In this document: positions 23,258-34,014 of the stretch, piece after piece
Layout of the letters: each line of letters begins with the position of its first letter
How positions within the stretch are numbered: the first letter of the stretch is position 1
Assembly (NCBI RefSeq): GCF_001638985.1
Contig: NW_017265173.1
Location: 135,062 to 199,061, forward strand
DNA: 64,000 nucleotides
Direction: 5' to 3'
DNA from: Phycomyces blakesleeanus NRRL 1555(-)
Lineage: Eukaryota; Mucoromycota; Mucoromycetes; Mucorales; Phycomycetaceae
Notes under the pieces: model-generated
What the model saw: only the letters and a program-made list of their open reading frames with translations
Database searches by the model: none
What the model was told of the DNA's origin: nothing
Made by a program: the position numbers and the translations under genes

Positions 23258-24302
23258 TTATTCAATCATAGCAGTGAGAGCATCAAGGGCACGTTTTTTG
23301 TTTGGAGCATTACCAAAGTGCTCAGCTACTGGTCGGGCAGGAATTTCCTCAAGTCCAATCCATCTTGACTGGACAAAGAAGTGAGCAACTGGCAGAATTA
23401 AGTAAGAATGCAAAAACTTGAGAGCTTGGAGACAGCAGGCATTTTGGAGAATCAAAGCCTAGGTTTCAAGACCAGAGACAAACAAGTTGGCAAACTTGAG
23501 ATCAGCAACATTTTTAGGATCAAGTGAATCAAAGTTGTTGACAAGAGAGACCTTAGCACTAGCTAATTGGGACTTAAATTTCTCAAGATACTGCACATGA
23601 ACAAGAATTCCAATAACTCCATGAGCAGGAAAGTTAATATCTAACAGGCAATCAGTGTCAACACCAAGAGTGCGGGGAGAGCGGCGCACTTCACTGTGTG
23701 TAATACGACGTGAGAGAAGAATATAAATATATTCAAAACCATCAGGACCAGTTTTGTCAGAGAACAGTCTTTGAGAGGCAGCAACCCGGCGGGCAGAAGG
23801 AACTTGAAGTGTCTTGGCTGGCAGAATCAAGCTTGTTTTGGTGGCCCAAGTGAAGGTAGCAGTTTCAAGATCTGCAGTTGACTGGGGTGCAGGAAGAGAA
23901 GCAGAGCTGGGAACAGGACCAGTCACATTGTTTTACAACAATTGAGATCAGAGATCGGCATTCTCCTGCCAGATATTAGCTAATTGAGCGTGCAATTAGA
24001 TATTTTTGGCAGCAAGAGATTCCAAATGTGCTGTACGTTTGTTAAGTGCATTGAACTGTGACTGCATACTGGTTAAAAACGTCACAAGTTTGGCTGGCAG
24101 ACTTTGCATGCAATTAGCAGACAACAATTGTGACATGTTTGGCAATGATCTTGAGATGGCAGCAATCGGCAGAGAAAAAGTGAAAATCGGTAATAAAATG
24201 GCAGAAACAATAGGAAAATTTTTTTTGCCAATGGATGCAGTAGTGGGAAGAGTATATGCGTCATGTTTGACAATGGATACAATAGTTGAAGCAATATTTT
24301 AG
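23258..24302 (-). pseudogene. LINE-a ORF1 (gag-like), with in-frame stops
   Basis: The N-terminal part (24302 to about 23940) is helical, with a coiled-coil-like stretch (SQFNALNKRTAHLESLAAK). A 155-codon frame, 23926-23459, ends in an in-frame TAG and continues in the same frame to 23258. I see no RNA-recognition motif or zinc knuckle that I can name. The position upstream of the endonuclease and the coiled coil suggest the RNA-binding ORF1p role. Further stops lie near 23995 and 23940. Confidence 0.6.
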
Positions 24303-24338
24303 ATGGATTGATGATAGAATTGTCCGGCTTTAGCTCAG

Positions 24339-24822
24339 GTTAAAGATTATTTTTATTATATAACTTAATGCTGGCAATCTATAGATCATATAGCTGTTAT
24401 TAGAATTTATATAAGAAATCTTATTACAAGAGAGGAAGGAAAAGAGAAGGAAATCATTTCTAGTTATTATTAATTTTTTGACAAAGACTCATAAAGAAGA
24501 GAACATGCTTCATTAAGCACATGACAGGCATTGTAAATTGCAACAGAAATAGGCACCAGAACCAGACCAGACCAGACCAGAACAGCATCAAAACTCAATT
24601 GGACAGGAAACAGAATAACCAATGGCTTGCGGAGACAGGAAGGACAATAGAACGATGGCTGCACTCAGGCATTAGTGGCTATGATGTGACATCATGACAG
24701 CAAGGGCAAAGGAGGGAACCAGATATACAGACTCAAATAAATGTATAGCTTCTGGGAATTGAACCCGCGATATTTTTATTAATAGTAACACATTTTATTT
24801 ATTATACTAAGTAAGCAAGTAC
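24339..24822 (-). mobile_element. LINE-c, short 5'-truncated copy with a 15-bp target duplication
   Basis: The tail block (24339 to about 24400) matches the LINE-a and LINE-b 3' ends. The body carries no intact ORF. CCGGCTTTAGCTCAG flanks it on both sides, at 24324-24338 and at 24823-24837. The second copy is the 5' end of the intact tRNA-Tyr. The insertion therefore went into the tRNA gene, and the duplication left a complete tRNA. A (CCAGA)n run lies near 24560, and a T-arm-like piece (GGGAATTGAACCC) near 24753. Confidence 0.7.
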
Positions 24823-24904
24823 CCGGCTTTAGCTCAGTTGGTAGAGCGGAGGACTGTAATGAATTGTAATCCTTAGGTCACTAGTTCGAATCTGGTAAGC
24901 CGGA
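24823..24904 (+). tRNA. tRNA-Tyr (GTA), with a short intron
   Basis: The acceptor stem CCGGCTT pairs with AAGCCGG (24897-24903), with discriminator A at 24904. The A-box TAGCTCAGTTGG and T-arm GTTCGAATC are good. The anticodon loop reads CTGTAA and is followed by an intron of about 9 nt one base after the anticodon, the normal place for eukaryotic tRNA-Tyr. A T7 terminator follows at 24911. Confidence 0.93.
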
Positions 24905-24930
24905 TTGGGCACTTTTTTTGTTTCTTATCT

Positions 24931-25192
24931 TGTGTCGTTCCCAATCTGGGTTGGTCTTCCTTTTACTATAACAAAGTCAAAAGGTCAAACCCACTGGGAT
25001 TCAAGGAGTATATGTAAAATCAATGAGAGGATAAAAGATACTTTTTATTGGTATGAATTGAATTGTCTTATATAGTTTTCTGAACTAATACTGCGCATTA
25101 TCCACAGTAGCTATTATATTATATTTAAATAAAAGAAGAGGCATTATACTGTGGTTAATGCTCAGGAAGATGTTACTGCGTATAATGAGGTA
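24931..25192 (-). mobile_element. Ty3/gypsy LTR (3' LTR of a truncated element)
   Basis: This segment is repeated in inverted orientation at about 62480-62765. It follows the end of pol directly and contains a TATA-like TATATAAG. One boundary reads TGTCGTTCCC on the plus strand, near 24933. It lies just downstream of tRNA-Tyr. The exact LTR ends are uncertain. Confidence 0.55.
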
Positions 25193-25516
25193 CTACGGTT
25201 GACCATCTTCAGATTTTACAGATTCATCAAAATAATGTCCAACATCACCCCCTTCCAAAACTGTTGATAGTCCTCGATCAACCATAGAAGTAGTCACAAG
25301 AGAAAATGGCAAGGTAGAAGAAGAATCTATGGCAAGATCTCGATGCATTTGGGCATGGGCAGGGGTTGGGTGGTACCAGGTACGGTTAAAATCATCAGAT
25401 TTAACAATTTTAAGGCGGTCAGCATGAACCCATGAAGTATAAGGGACACCTTCCATAGTTGTGAGCTTGTATATATTTTTTTCAAAGTTCTTGTCTACAA
25501 CGATGTATGGTCCCAT
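25193..25516 (-). pseudogene. Ty3/gypsy pol: integrase C-terminal fragment
   Basis: The frame MGPYIVVDKNFEKNIYKL followed by WVHADRLKIVK is the GPY/F module plus the V-H-x-D-R-L-K end of Ty3/gypsy integrases. It is followed by an acidic tail (VKSEDGQP). Upstream it is cut at 25516 by the CACTG end of element F. Only this end of the retrotransposon is present here. Confidence 0.75.
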
Positions 25517-25539
25517 CACTGCAAAAGACAACCGATTTA

Positions 25540-27320
25540 AGTAGCTTAATTTTTGTTTAAATCCTCCAAAAATTGGTGGTTTATGTTCAATTATAGTTTG
25601 ATATTTGTTACAAAAATTGGTTTATTTAGTTAACTAAATGATGAGATTATAGATACTAAAATCAATAGATAAATTAAGAGTTATAATTCCCCCTTTTCTT
25701 GAAATGTTATAATTGTCTGTAATTCTAGTTATATATTCACCCATAACTTCAAACCGTACCTAAACCCTACTTGTTATGGAATTGACTTTGAACTCTCTAC
25801 CTCTTAAAAAATTTTATTTGCTTTAATTATATGATATTATTGGATAGATCTCACTAAAATCGATCTAGAATCAGTCTGAAATCTGACAGGAACCAGCATT
25901 CAAATGAATGATTGTAAAAAAAAACTTAAATAGATCTTGTTGACATCATCAAGAGATGACGCATTTGAAATAGAATCTCATGAAAAAAATGGTTTTTATT
26001 GATTTTTGAATGGTTGGAAAATATATTTAGCTATTTAATATGGACCACTAATACTTCTTTAAAAGTGTGTATCCGAATAGTATGACTTGTATATATGTTA
26101 TACTTTCATTTATTGGACGGCTTGAATACATTGGATGACCTGACTTATACTATACTTCCCTACCTTATTGGTTTCATGTATTTGGCACGTTTTTTGGTTT
26201 TACACTTCTTTAACTGAAAATGAAATCCTTGGTATTTTCTTGGAGAATACGTTTGTTTGGAACTATATTAGCTTAGAGCAAAAAAAGATACAGAAGTATT
26301 AATACAGGTTTCTTTATGAAATAAAATGAAATAACATACTTACTAGATCATTTATGGGGGTTCATAACAAATCTTGCGATAGAATAAAAATCCGTTTGAT
26401 TGATATTTTCTTTTAAATAAAAAGCAAGAAATAAAATAAACAACTTTATTAATATGTACGCTTTGATTGTAAAGACACTTGAATTACTTACATATTATAG
26501 ACACGCATTTGCAAAAGGGGGCAAACCAGTATGACTTGAAAAAAGGCGTGACATATTTATCTGAGAAGAAGAATTGATAAGTTACATTATTTAAGTTGAG
26601 TTATATATATATTATCTTTTCATAAACTGAAAATACCAGAAAGTATATAGTGTCAAGAGCAAAACATCTTTTATTACAAAATAGGTAGAAGCCCTATCAT
26701 TTTAAAAATAAAAGATATTTAGTCAGCAAGGTGTTTCATTTTGGTTAGGAGATTGTTTATTACCTGTACTGTTTTGAATGCTTGTTGAGTGTATTGTTTA
26801 TCTAATATATATTAAGATGATTCTAAAAGCCAAAAGTATTAATAAAAGTTGAGATCTTAAGAGTAAGCTTACCAAGACATAAAAAAGAGATAAAACGAGA
26901 AGAGCAGGTTAAAGAAAGAGAAAATAAAAAAGAGGGGCGCGGTTATTCTATTAAATACAAATTTGGGGTTTTTTTTTAAAAATAAATAAATCAAAAAATA
27001 ATTTTTGTCTGTAACTTAGAATTTAAAGAAAACGCAGTTGCACTATGCCAGCAGCTAATACATATGAAAAACAGAGTATAGTATAAAATCATATTATTCA
27101 AATACTAATACATAATATAAGAATAAAACATGGATTGAAAATTAAATTAAAGAAACACATAAAATACTCACAACAAGAGTGGAAACATTCAAAGCTGTTC
27201 TTGTTATGTAATAGATCATGGTGTTCTCTGAGAAAGAATAAAGCTTAAAGCCCAAATTAAATATAATATAAATAGACTCTTTGGATTTAAAAAAAACACA
27301 AGCTATTCTTATTATTCACA
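25540..27320. other. Left end of element F, no confident gene
   Basis: AT-rich. AAAGTATTAATAAAAG near 26836 resembles the conserved block upstream of the accessory genes of A and B. On the minus strand around 26790-26600 there are GT-AG intron-like borders that might be the F copy of the third gene, but I cannot define exons. Nothing else is seen. Confidence 0.35.
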
Positions 27321-28551
27321 ATGTCAAGAAATCTCAATAACAATTCAGTTAACAATGCTTTTGGTGAAGAACCTTCTGTGGGAAGGTAGATTAAAACCAG
27401 GCAGTCCTCAATTTTCTTATATTAATTTTATTTTCATTTTTTATAAAAATCAAAAAAAGCCCACCAAGAAATACCAATGATATAAGGATGATAATGTTGC
27501 AACACTCACAGGGAACAGTGAGCAATCAAAGACTACTAGCACCAAAGAGAGCTTGATTGAATCTTGGTGATTCGTCGGGTAGAACTCATAACATCCATAA
27601 TGTGTACAAGAAACTTGATACCATGAATGATGTCTTAAACACTGTTTTGAAGAACACATCTTCTGAGAAAGCCGAAGCCACTGCTAGTAATGCAGTTGAG
27701 CAAGACATGTCGCCTGGACGTCAACCAACATTGGATGTAAGTAATCATAATATGTTTTTATGTAGATAGAATTTAATATACATTTATATTATAGCAATTG
27801 TTGCGCGATTATTTGAGTGAAGAGAAATTGTATGACCAATACAATACCAATGAAAATAAAAACAGTGAGGGAAACAGACTCGTTCTGAAGTCTGTTACCA
27901 ATTACCTTTGTCATCAAGAAGAGGGGAAAAAGGTGGACTTGCCAACTCTTCGAACTAAGATTGTGTGGCACATTGGCAACAGAAAGTTGCAAGAAAAAAA
28001 AACAGGAGAAAAGAAGCAGGAAGAGAATCGACGGGCCTGTCTTCGTCAGCAACGTGTAAAGGTAAAAAACACATGCACACAATATACTAGATGTGATATT
28101 AAATTAGAAATATTATATATTTATATATAGTTGTGTGAAAGAAAACAATCTGCCTTGAAAGCCAATCGGGCACACTTTGTGAACAGCTTTGGAGAGAATG
28201 TTGACAGTATTCTTCATGCTGATTACATGTCAGACCTTGAGAGTGATGACAAAAGAGAAGAAGAGGAACAGGATTCGTCCTCAGAAAAGAGTTTTTTTTT
28301 GGAGATTCCGCCCAAGCTGGAGAAGCGAAGAGGTATAGTACAAAAAACTATTTTTTTGGATGGTGTGTAATAATACTTACATTGACATATAGGGAGATAG
28401 GTTCGTTGATGAACTTGATGCAGATTATGAGGCAGCTCATGATAAGAAAAATAATACCCGTCCATTCGAGCATAAATTTAAAGGAATAAGAGATAAGCAG
28501 CTTAGCAAGACCAAGGCAAACAAGCTGCCATCATGGTCAAATAAACAATAA
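27321..28551 (+). pseudogene. CACTA accessory gene of element F
   Basis: It starts MSRNLNNNSVNNAFG at 27321. A coiled-coil-like exon ends at 27737 (KKLDTMNDVLNTVLKN). The basic exon is 27795-28061 (89 codons, against 102 in A, B and C). The next, 28131-28332, has HADYMSDLESDDKREE. The last ends LPSWSNKQ with stop at 28549-28551. Order, the acidic MSDxES motif and the tryptophan-containing C-terminus identify it as the same gene as in A, B and C, though very divergent. The frame is uncertain between 27388 and 27557 and at the last intron, so it may be broken. It converges with Tnp2, with 67 bp between stops. Confidence 0.6.
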
Positions 28552-28618
28552 GACAATAAATCAAACATTTTCTAATGAATTGATAAAAGAGTGCAAAATG
28601 GTATTTTATTAATATTAT

Positions 28619-29303
28619 TTAAGCTTCTATTTTTTGGGGTAAAGGGATTAATAAACGTTTAAATTCACTAGTTATAGTAAACCTATATTTAGCAATTGCG
28701 ATTGGTGAATATAAACGATGTACTAGAATAATACATTCATAATTAAGTACAGAAGAAGGTTCATTCCAGAGCTCAATGCCTTCATTTAACATTGGCTGGT
28801 AACTCCCCAAAGAATAACTAGAGTACCACTCAACAAACGCAAAAGTATGGGTGATAACAGTTTTGTTGATGGTTATCAAATGTTGAAATAAATACAGTAT
28901 ACGGCCAGGAAATGCTGCTTTATCTTCACTGTTATTCTCAAGATAATAGGCACGGAAATAAGATCCAGAAGAGTATTCCTGTCCAAGAAGAGATATCTAT
29001 TTCATTTTCTCAATTCAGTTATTGACAAAAATCTGATTAGACTTGCAGTTTGAATAATGGCCAAAAAGATCGTGACTGCCATATGCGTGTCTGTAAAACT
29101 CCAGTAAACATTCATAATGTCCCTTGCATATTGTAATCCTTTGGTCAAGTTTAATTGGAAACACTGAAGGGGGCAACAGCTCACAACTCAAAGCAGAATG
29201 ACAAGGGTTTAACAAATATTCAACAAAGTCAGACAGAGAAAAGGTACTGGCAGTAGAAGATGGATGCAATGCTGCTAATTGATCTTGACTATTTGAAACA
29301 GCG
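28619..29303 (-). pseudogene. Tnp2-type transposase of element F, C-terminal part
   Basis: The first part (29303 to about 29015) reads PKIAVSNSQDQLAALH and LLPPSVFPIKL, the region just before the C-terminal domain. The second part (28879-28619) reads HTFAFVEWY, IILVHRLYSPIAIAKY and the tail LLIPLPQKIEA. Stops lie between the two parts. The gene continues at 34015 beyond the inserted MULE. Confidence 0.7.
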
Positions 29304-29378
29304 ATCTTAGGGGATGGGGGGTAATGGCACCGCACAATTTAAGGTGACTGCGAGTCTGAGGCCTGGCTATAAAGTGTC

Positions 29379-29490
29379 TTGAAGAACCCCCCGTCCCCAT
29401 TCTTTATAAGCACACCCTTGTCCCCATCATTTATAAGTACATCTTGCTCTATCGTTATAAGCACACCCCTGTCCCCATCTTTAGATCATT
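29379..29490 (+). repeat. Subterminal CACACCC-TGTCCCC repeats at the left end of the OTU-MULE
   Basis: Three related units of about 40 bp (TTATAAGCACACCC plus TGTCCCCATC). Related motifs recur at the right end, 33970-34010. Such subterminal repeats are often transposase binding sites; that role is inferred here. Confidence 0.5.
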
Positions 29491-29692
29491 CCAATTTCCC
29501 GGGAAAAATAAAAACACCCCCTTTCTTAAAGTCATTAACATTTAGTTGTAAGAATAAAAAATAATATTTCCAAATAACAAGATATGATGCCTTTTTTACG
29601 TTATGTACATTGCATACATTGCATACATTGTGTACATTGCGTACATGAATCAATAAAAATACTTATATAACTACAGTGCTCTTTTATTAAAT

Positions 29693-32600
29693 ATGAACAC
29701 CAACTTCAATACCCCTATTGAGAAGATGTACTCGCTTAAAACAACTCTCTCATTCCCCGAGAATGGTTATCCTGACAAGCAGAGTGTTCTTCAAGCCGTA
29801 AACGATTACGCCCTTTCTAATAACTTCACCATTAAGATTAAGGACGGAAAATTTCCTATTCTTCACATTGCTTGTTCAAAGGCTGGTGTTTATCATGACA
29901 AGCGCAATATAAGTGATGAGAAAAGAAATAAGACGCCCAACTCTTCTCTTACTGGATGCCCCTATCTCTTAAGATTTTCTTATAAGAAGAAGAGTGAAAT
30001 ATATCTTCCTTTGCCCACCTACGGGGAAAACGAACATTGCCACAACCACCCTGTCACCCCTGAGAATTTGGCTTCTTATCACCAAGGAAGAATGTCTCTT
30101 TTGACTGGTGAAGATGCCACTATTGCAAAGACAATGTTGGAGAATCACGCCAAGTCCCATGATGTTCAGAAGGCAACAAGTGACAAGGTGACAGGAATGA
30201 GAAAGCTGAGGATCAGCAATATCAACAATCTCAAGTACAGTGCTACTCGTAGTGATGAGGAGTCTGCCCATGGCGCTACTGAGCTCATCAGAACAATGGA
30301 AGCAAAGGGATTTTCCGTTCTCTACGAGTTTAATGAGAGAAATAGACTCACTTATATATTTTTTACAAACGATATAATGATCAAGAGAGCTCAACGTTTC
30401 CCCGATGTCTTTATTGTGGATGCTACATACAAGAAAAACTGCGCGAAGATGCCATTGGTTTGCATAGAGGGTGTCAGTAACCTAGGTAGAGAAAGGTTGA
30501 AGAGCTTTTCTGTGGCCTTTGCATGGGTAGCCGATGAGACAGAGAAGAGCTATGTTTGATTTGTGAAGTCTCTGAAAGCAATTGTTTTGGAGGGGGTTGA
30601 TAAAGCCCCTATATTTGTTACAGACAAATGTAAAGCATTGATGAATGCGCTTGATTCCGAGTTCCCCTTGGCCAAGAAGCTTCTGTATGGTTGGCATATG
30701 ATCAGCAACATTGCCAAAATGGCAAAAAAAATAATGAAGCCAGGAAAAGAAAAAGAGTTGTGCACACATTTAGTCAACAAAATGATCTTTGGAGATAAAC
30801 GCAATGTCTTTGATAAAAATCTTGAGCTTTTCAAATTGCTGTCATCTCAGAAAGATTTCCAAAGTAAAGAGCAGCTAGAAGACAATGATGATGATTCTAC
30901 AAAGGTTGTAGAAAAAAGAACTCTAGAAAAGTACTTTGAAGATGAGTGGATGCCGTGCAAGGAAAAGTGGGCTGGCTACCTCACTAGTCAATTAAAACAT
31001 TTTGACTGTGTGACAACACAACGTGTTGAGAGTGGCCATAATGCTCTGAAAAGAAAAATCTCGGCTCTTCAGTCATTGAACTCTTCATTTGAGCAAATTT
31101 GCTCCTATCTTCTCCAGTTCGAGGGTGACTATCAGGACCTTGAGTTGAATGAGGCAACTATCACAGATGCCAGAATATACCATGAACCTCGCCTCTGTAG
31201 ATTGATTCACCACGTCTCCAGAATTGGTTTGATCACCATCCGTGCTGAGCTTCTAGAAGAGGTTGTACCTGGTGAGCTTTGCAATTGCAGAGTAAAAGTG
31301 GTGTTTGGTCTTCCTTGTCTCCATGATCTGCCAAGAGATTGTATGTTGCTATTATCAGACATTCCTGAAAGATGGATTCTGTCTTCTTCTTTGGGTGAAC
31401 GTTTGAAGCAACTGGAATGTGACGTTTCTCTACAGAAAATCGATGTTGAAAAGTCTGCCCCGTGGGTGAAATGTATAACAAAGCTTGAACAATTGTTTCG
31501 TCAGTGTGAAGGGAATCAACAGGTCCAGAATCTTATGGCAATGGTTGATGAACTTGTTGACAATGCTGGTGAAATAATTGACCATCCAAATGTTGTATTT
31601 CCTTTGGCAAGTGAGGTCAAAGCTCCTGGAAGACCTAAGCACGTCAAAAGGAAAACTGCTCTCCCAAAGGACTTTGTCCGTCACAAGCACAGACATCTCC
31701 TTGTGCAAAAGAACAAAGTAAGCATGCAACATACATAAACATGATTTCACAATCTAATACATATTTATTCTTTATTTCTTTAGAATGATATCAGAAGTAT
31801 TTTGAAAGAAGGACTTAAAGAAGTGATGAAGGAGTTCTTAGAGGAAGAGCCTCTCAAAAAAAGTAATTTATAATTGTTTTTTTTGTGAAATTACAATGTA
31901 ATATCTAATGTTTACTATTTCTAGTCATAAAAGAAATAAAAAAAGAAACCCAATTCGCTGAAAAACAAGAGCCTCTTGAAGAAGGTAATTTTTGATAACT
32001 TATAAATGAATCACAAAATATTTTGTATGGTTTGCTCACACATTGCATGTTTTCTCTATAGCTAAAACAACCAATTTTGCTAAAAAGCAAGAGCCTCTCG
32101 AAGAAGGTAACTGATAAGATATTTTACTAAAATTAAATGCTAAATGTTATATTGTTTTTTGTTTCTTCTTAGCTGAAAAATATTCCTCTGGAATTAAAAG
32201 ACCTAAACATCTCCAAGACGACTACTGGTACGATTTGCCTAGTCCAAAGAAACAAAATAAAAATGTGCATGACTTTGCTCTGCCTGCTCAAATCGACCAA
32301 GCTGCCATTTCGTTGACGTTTAACCTCAAGTCCGATGGTTGGTGCGGTTTCCGTGTATTTGCACACCTGAAAGAGGGTGGAGAGGATCAGTTTCCTTTGG
32401 TGAAGAAGAAGATGTTGGCCACGATGGCAACCCATGGTAAACTTTATGAGCACAACTTTGGCATGGATGTTGCCAAAGTGACAGAGGTCATTGCCTTTGG
32501 CTCCAAGATTGACCCTGCTCTTGGGGAAAATATCTCATCTTGCCCTTCCTCTATGTGGTTCTCTGCACCAGACTGTGCTCAGATAATAGCTGACACCTAT

Positions 32601-32987
32601 AACGAGCCTGTTTGTGTGTACTCGGACGATCAGAGCGTCTTGCCTGTAACTTTCCTTCCCCTCCATGATTGGAAGCCTCTCAAAAGAAAGCCATTGCTGA
32701 TGGTCTTGCACCATGTACATGGGTGCCACTGGACAACAATTAAAGTGAAGCCTCATGTACATCGGTCCTGGTCTGAGGTAAATGTGCTGTATTTTGATGC
32801 TATCCGTAGAGGGAGTATCATTGACTGCTTTTCCACAAGTTGGAATCATTGGGGTCAGTTCCCAAAGAACAAGTCTTATCTTTTACTCTCCACTACTACA
32901 ACTACTACAATTACTACTACTGCCACTAACTCTCCTACAAATTCTCCCGTAAATTCTTCTGATATTATTGACCTCACACATATATAA
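29693..32987 (+). pseudogene. MULE transposase fused to an OTU cysteine-protease domain (1007 codons, one TGA)
   Basis: Exons 29693-31717, 31784-31862, 31925-31984, 32062-32106 and 32173-32987 sum to 3024 nt. The only defect is TGA at 30557-30559 (SYV-stop-FVKS). Domains: FAR1/WRKY-GCM1-like zinc finger (GCPYLLR to HCHNHP, residues about 85-125); MULE DDE domain (FIVDATYK with Asp243, FVTDKCKAL with Asp311, CVTTQRVESGHNALK); SWIM-type CxC...CxH (CNCRVKVVFGLPCLH); a hinge built from repeated small exons; and an OTU domain with the DGWCGFR motif (Asp791, Cys794) and HGCHW (His922). It would move the element. The OTU domain could cleave ubiquitin from partners or protect the transposase. With a single nonsense change it is nearly intact. 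Confidence 0.88.
31784..32106 (+). repeat. Duplicated small exons of the OTU-MULE hinge
   Basis: Exons 31925-31984 (60 nt) and 32062-32106 (45 nt) encode FAEKQEPLEE and FAKKQEPLEE. The end of exon 31784-31862 (LEEEPLKK) resembles them. All are phase 1 and divisible by 3 (the first apart from its offset), so they can be gained or skipped without changing the frame. Introns are 62-77 nt. Confidence 0.75.
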
Positions 32988-33841
32988 CTTATCTATCTTT
33001 CTATCTTTTAATATACTTTACTCCTATTTTTTTCTTTAATTTTTTAACAAACACAATTGCACCCAGTCTGTCTTTAATTTTAATGTTACATATAAAACCC
33101 AGATACAAATATTATTGGCATCCAACTAATTAGAAGACTATATAATTGGCTTTTATTTTTTGGAGTACAAAGTCTGTGCATTTATAAGCAATCTGATTAA
33201 GATCTTCATCCAATCACAGACGTGAATTTTACTATAAAAGATGTAAAACAGAAACGATGCATAGCTTTTGATAGATTTCTGTCTTAATTCGAATGCTAAA
33301 GCTTGGATATTTTGCCGTATTGCTGAAAAAATACATACATCTCTATATCCAAAATTTGAAGTTAATTTATTATGTTTTGGTTGAATAAACAAGCAAAATA
33401 TACACTTTTTTCACGTTTTTAACCATTCAAGATAGATTGTTTTTGCTAATAAATATCTTTTCCACATAATAATATGGTCTAAAACTTTTACTGAAACGTT
33501 TTTTTACTATTTTCTATTGATATAAAGCACTTGCAAGTGATTTTTACTAATATTTTCAAATTGTTGTTTTTTTGTTCAATCTTTCACAAATGAAATGTAC
33601 AGAACTTTTGTAATTCACTCATTAAACGTGATTCAAAAAATATTACAAAACAGACAAATACTCACTTTATGTAGAAAAAATCAATGAAACCAACCATCTT
33701 ACTCTCATATTTCTATCTATTTTTTTGAACGAGTTATGAATTTTTTAAAAATAAATAAAAATGAAAATGAAAAGTTACGGACAAATGTTCTTCCACTTTT
33801 GCATGATTTTTCTTAGTGAATAAAGACAAGTGATTATACTG
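32988..33841. other. 3' region of the OTU-MULE, no gene seen
   Basis: AT-rich sequence between the transposase stop and the right-end foldback. Small frames here have no recognisable content. Confidence 0.5.
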
Positions 33842-34010
33842 GATGGGACAGGGGGTGACTGGTTTTTGGGGGACAGGGTGTTACACACAGAAACGATGGA
33901 TGTCTGCCAGACAAGTTAAAAGTAGTCACGCCTCTAATTATCTGCTGGACTACTCACTATAAGCTTGTGTAACACCCTGTCCCCATCATCCAAAAACCCC
34001 CTGTCCCCTA
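33842..34010. repeat. Foldback (MITE-like) at the right end of the OTU-MULE
   Basis: GGGACAGGGGGTGACTGG and GGGGGACAGGGTGTTACAC at 33845-33890 are repeated in inverted form at 33966-34009, with about 75 bp between. It could be an inserted miniature element or a duplicated MULE terminus. Confidence 0.55.
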
Positions 34011-34014
34011 AGAT

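Larger units (their letters stand above)
22839..24323 (-). mobile_element. LINE-a, 5' part (ORF1 and start of ORF2)
   Basis: This is the other half of the LINE interrupted by element A. It ends at 24323 against a copy of the 5' end of tRNA-Tyr. It carries ORF1 (24302-23258) and the endonuclease N-terminus of ORF2. Confidence 0.85.
29304..34014 (+). mobile_element. MULE carrying an OTU-protease transposase (inserted in element F)
   Basis: The ends are short inverted repeats: ATCTTAGGGGATGGGGGGT at 29304 and, on the complement from 34014, ATCTTAGGGGACAGGGGGT. It splits the F Tnp2 gene cleanly (29303 and 34015). I see no clear 8-10 bp target duplication. GTCCCC-rich repeats lie near both ends (29390-29490, and a foldback at 33842-34010). 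Confidence 0.75.

Noticed and set aside
30557..30559. TGA recoded as Trp (alternative code)
   Set aside because: Several TGA codons sit at Trp positions, but TAG and TAA also replace conserved Trp or other residues, genes of element B end with ordinary stops, and G to A decay explains all cases.
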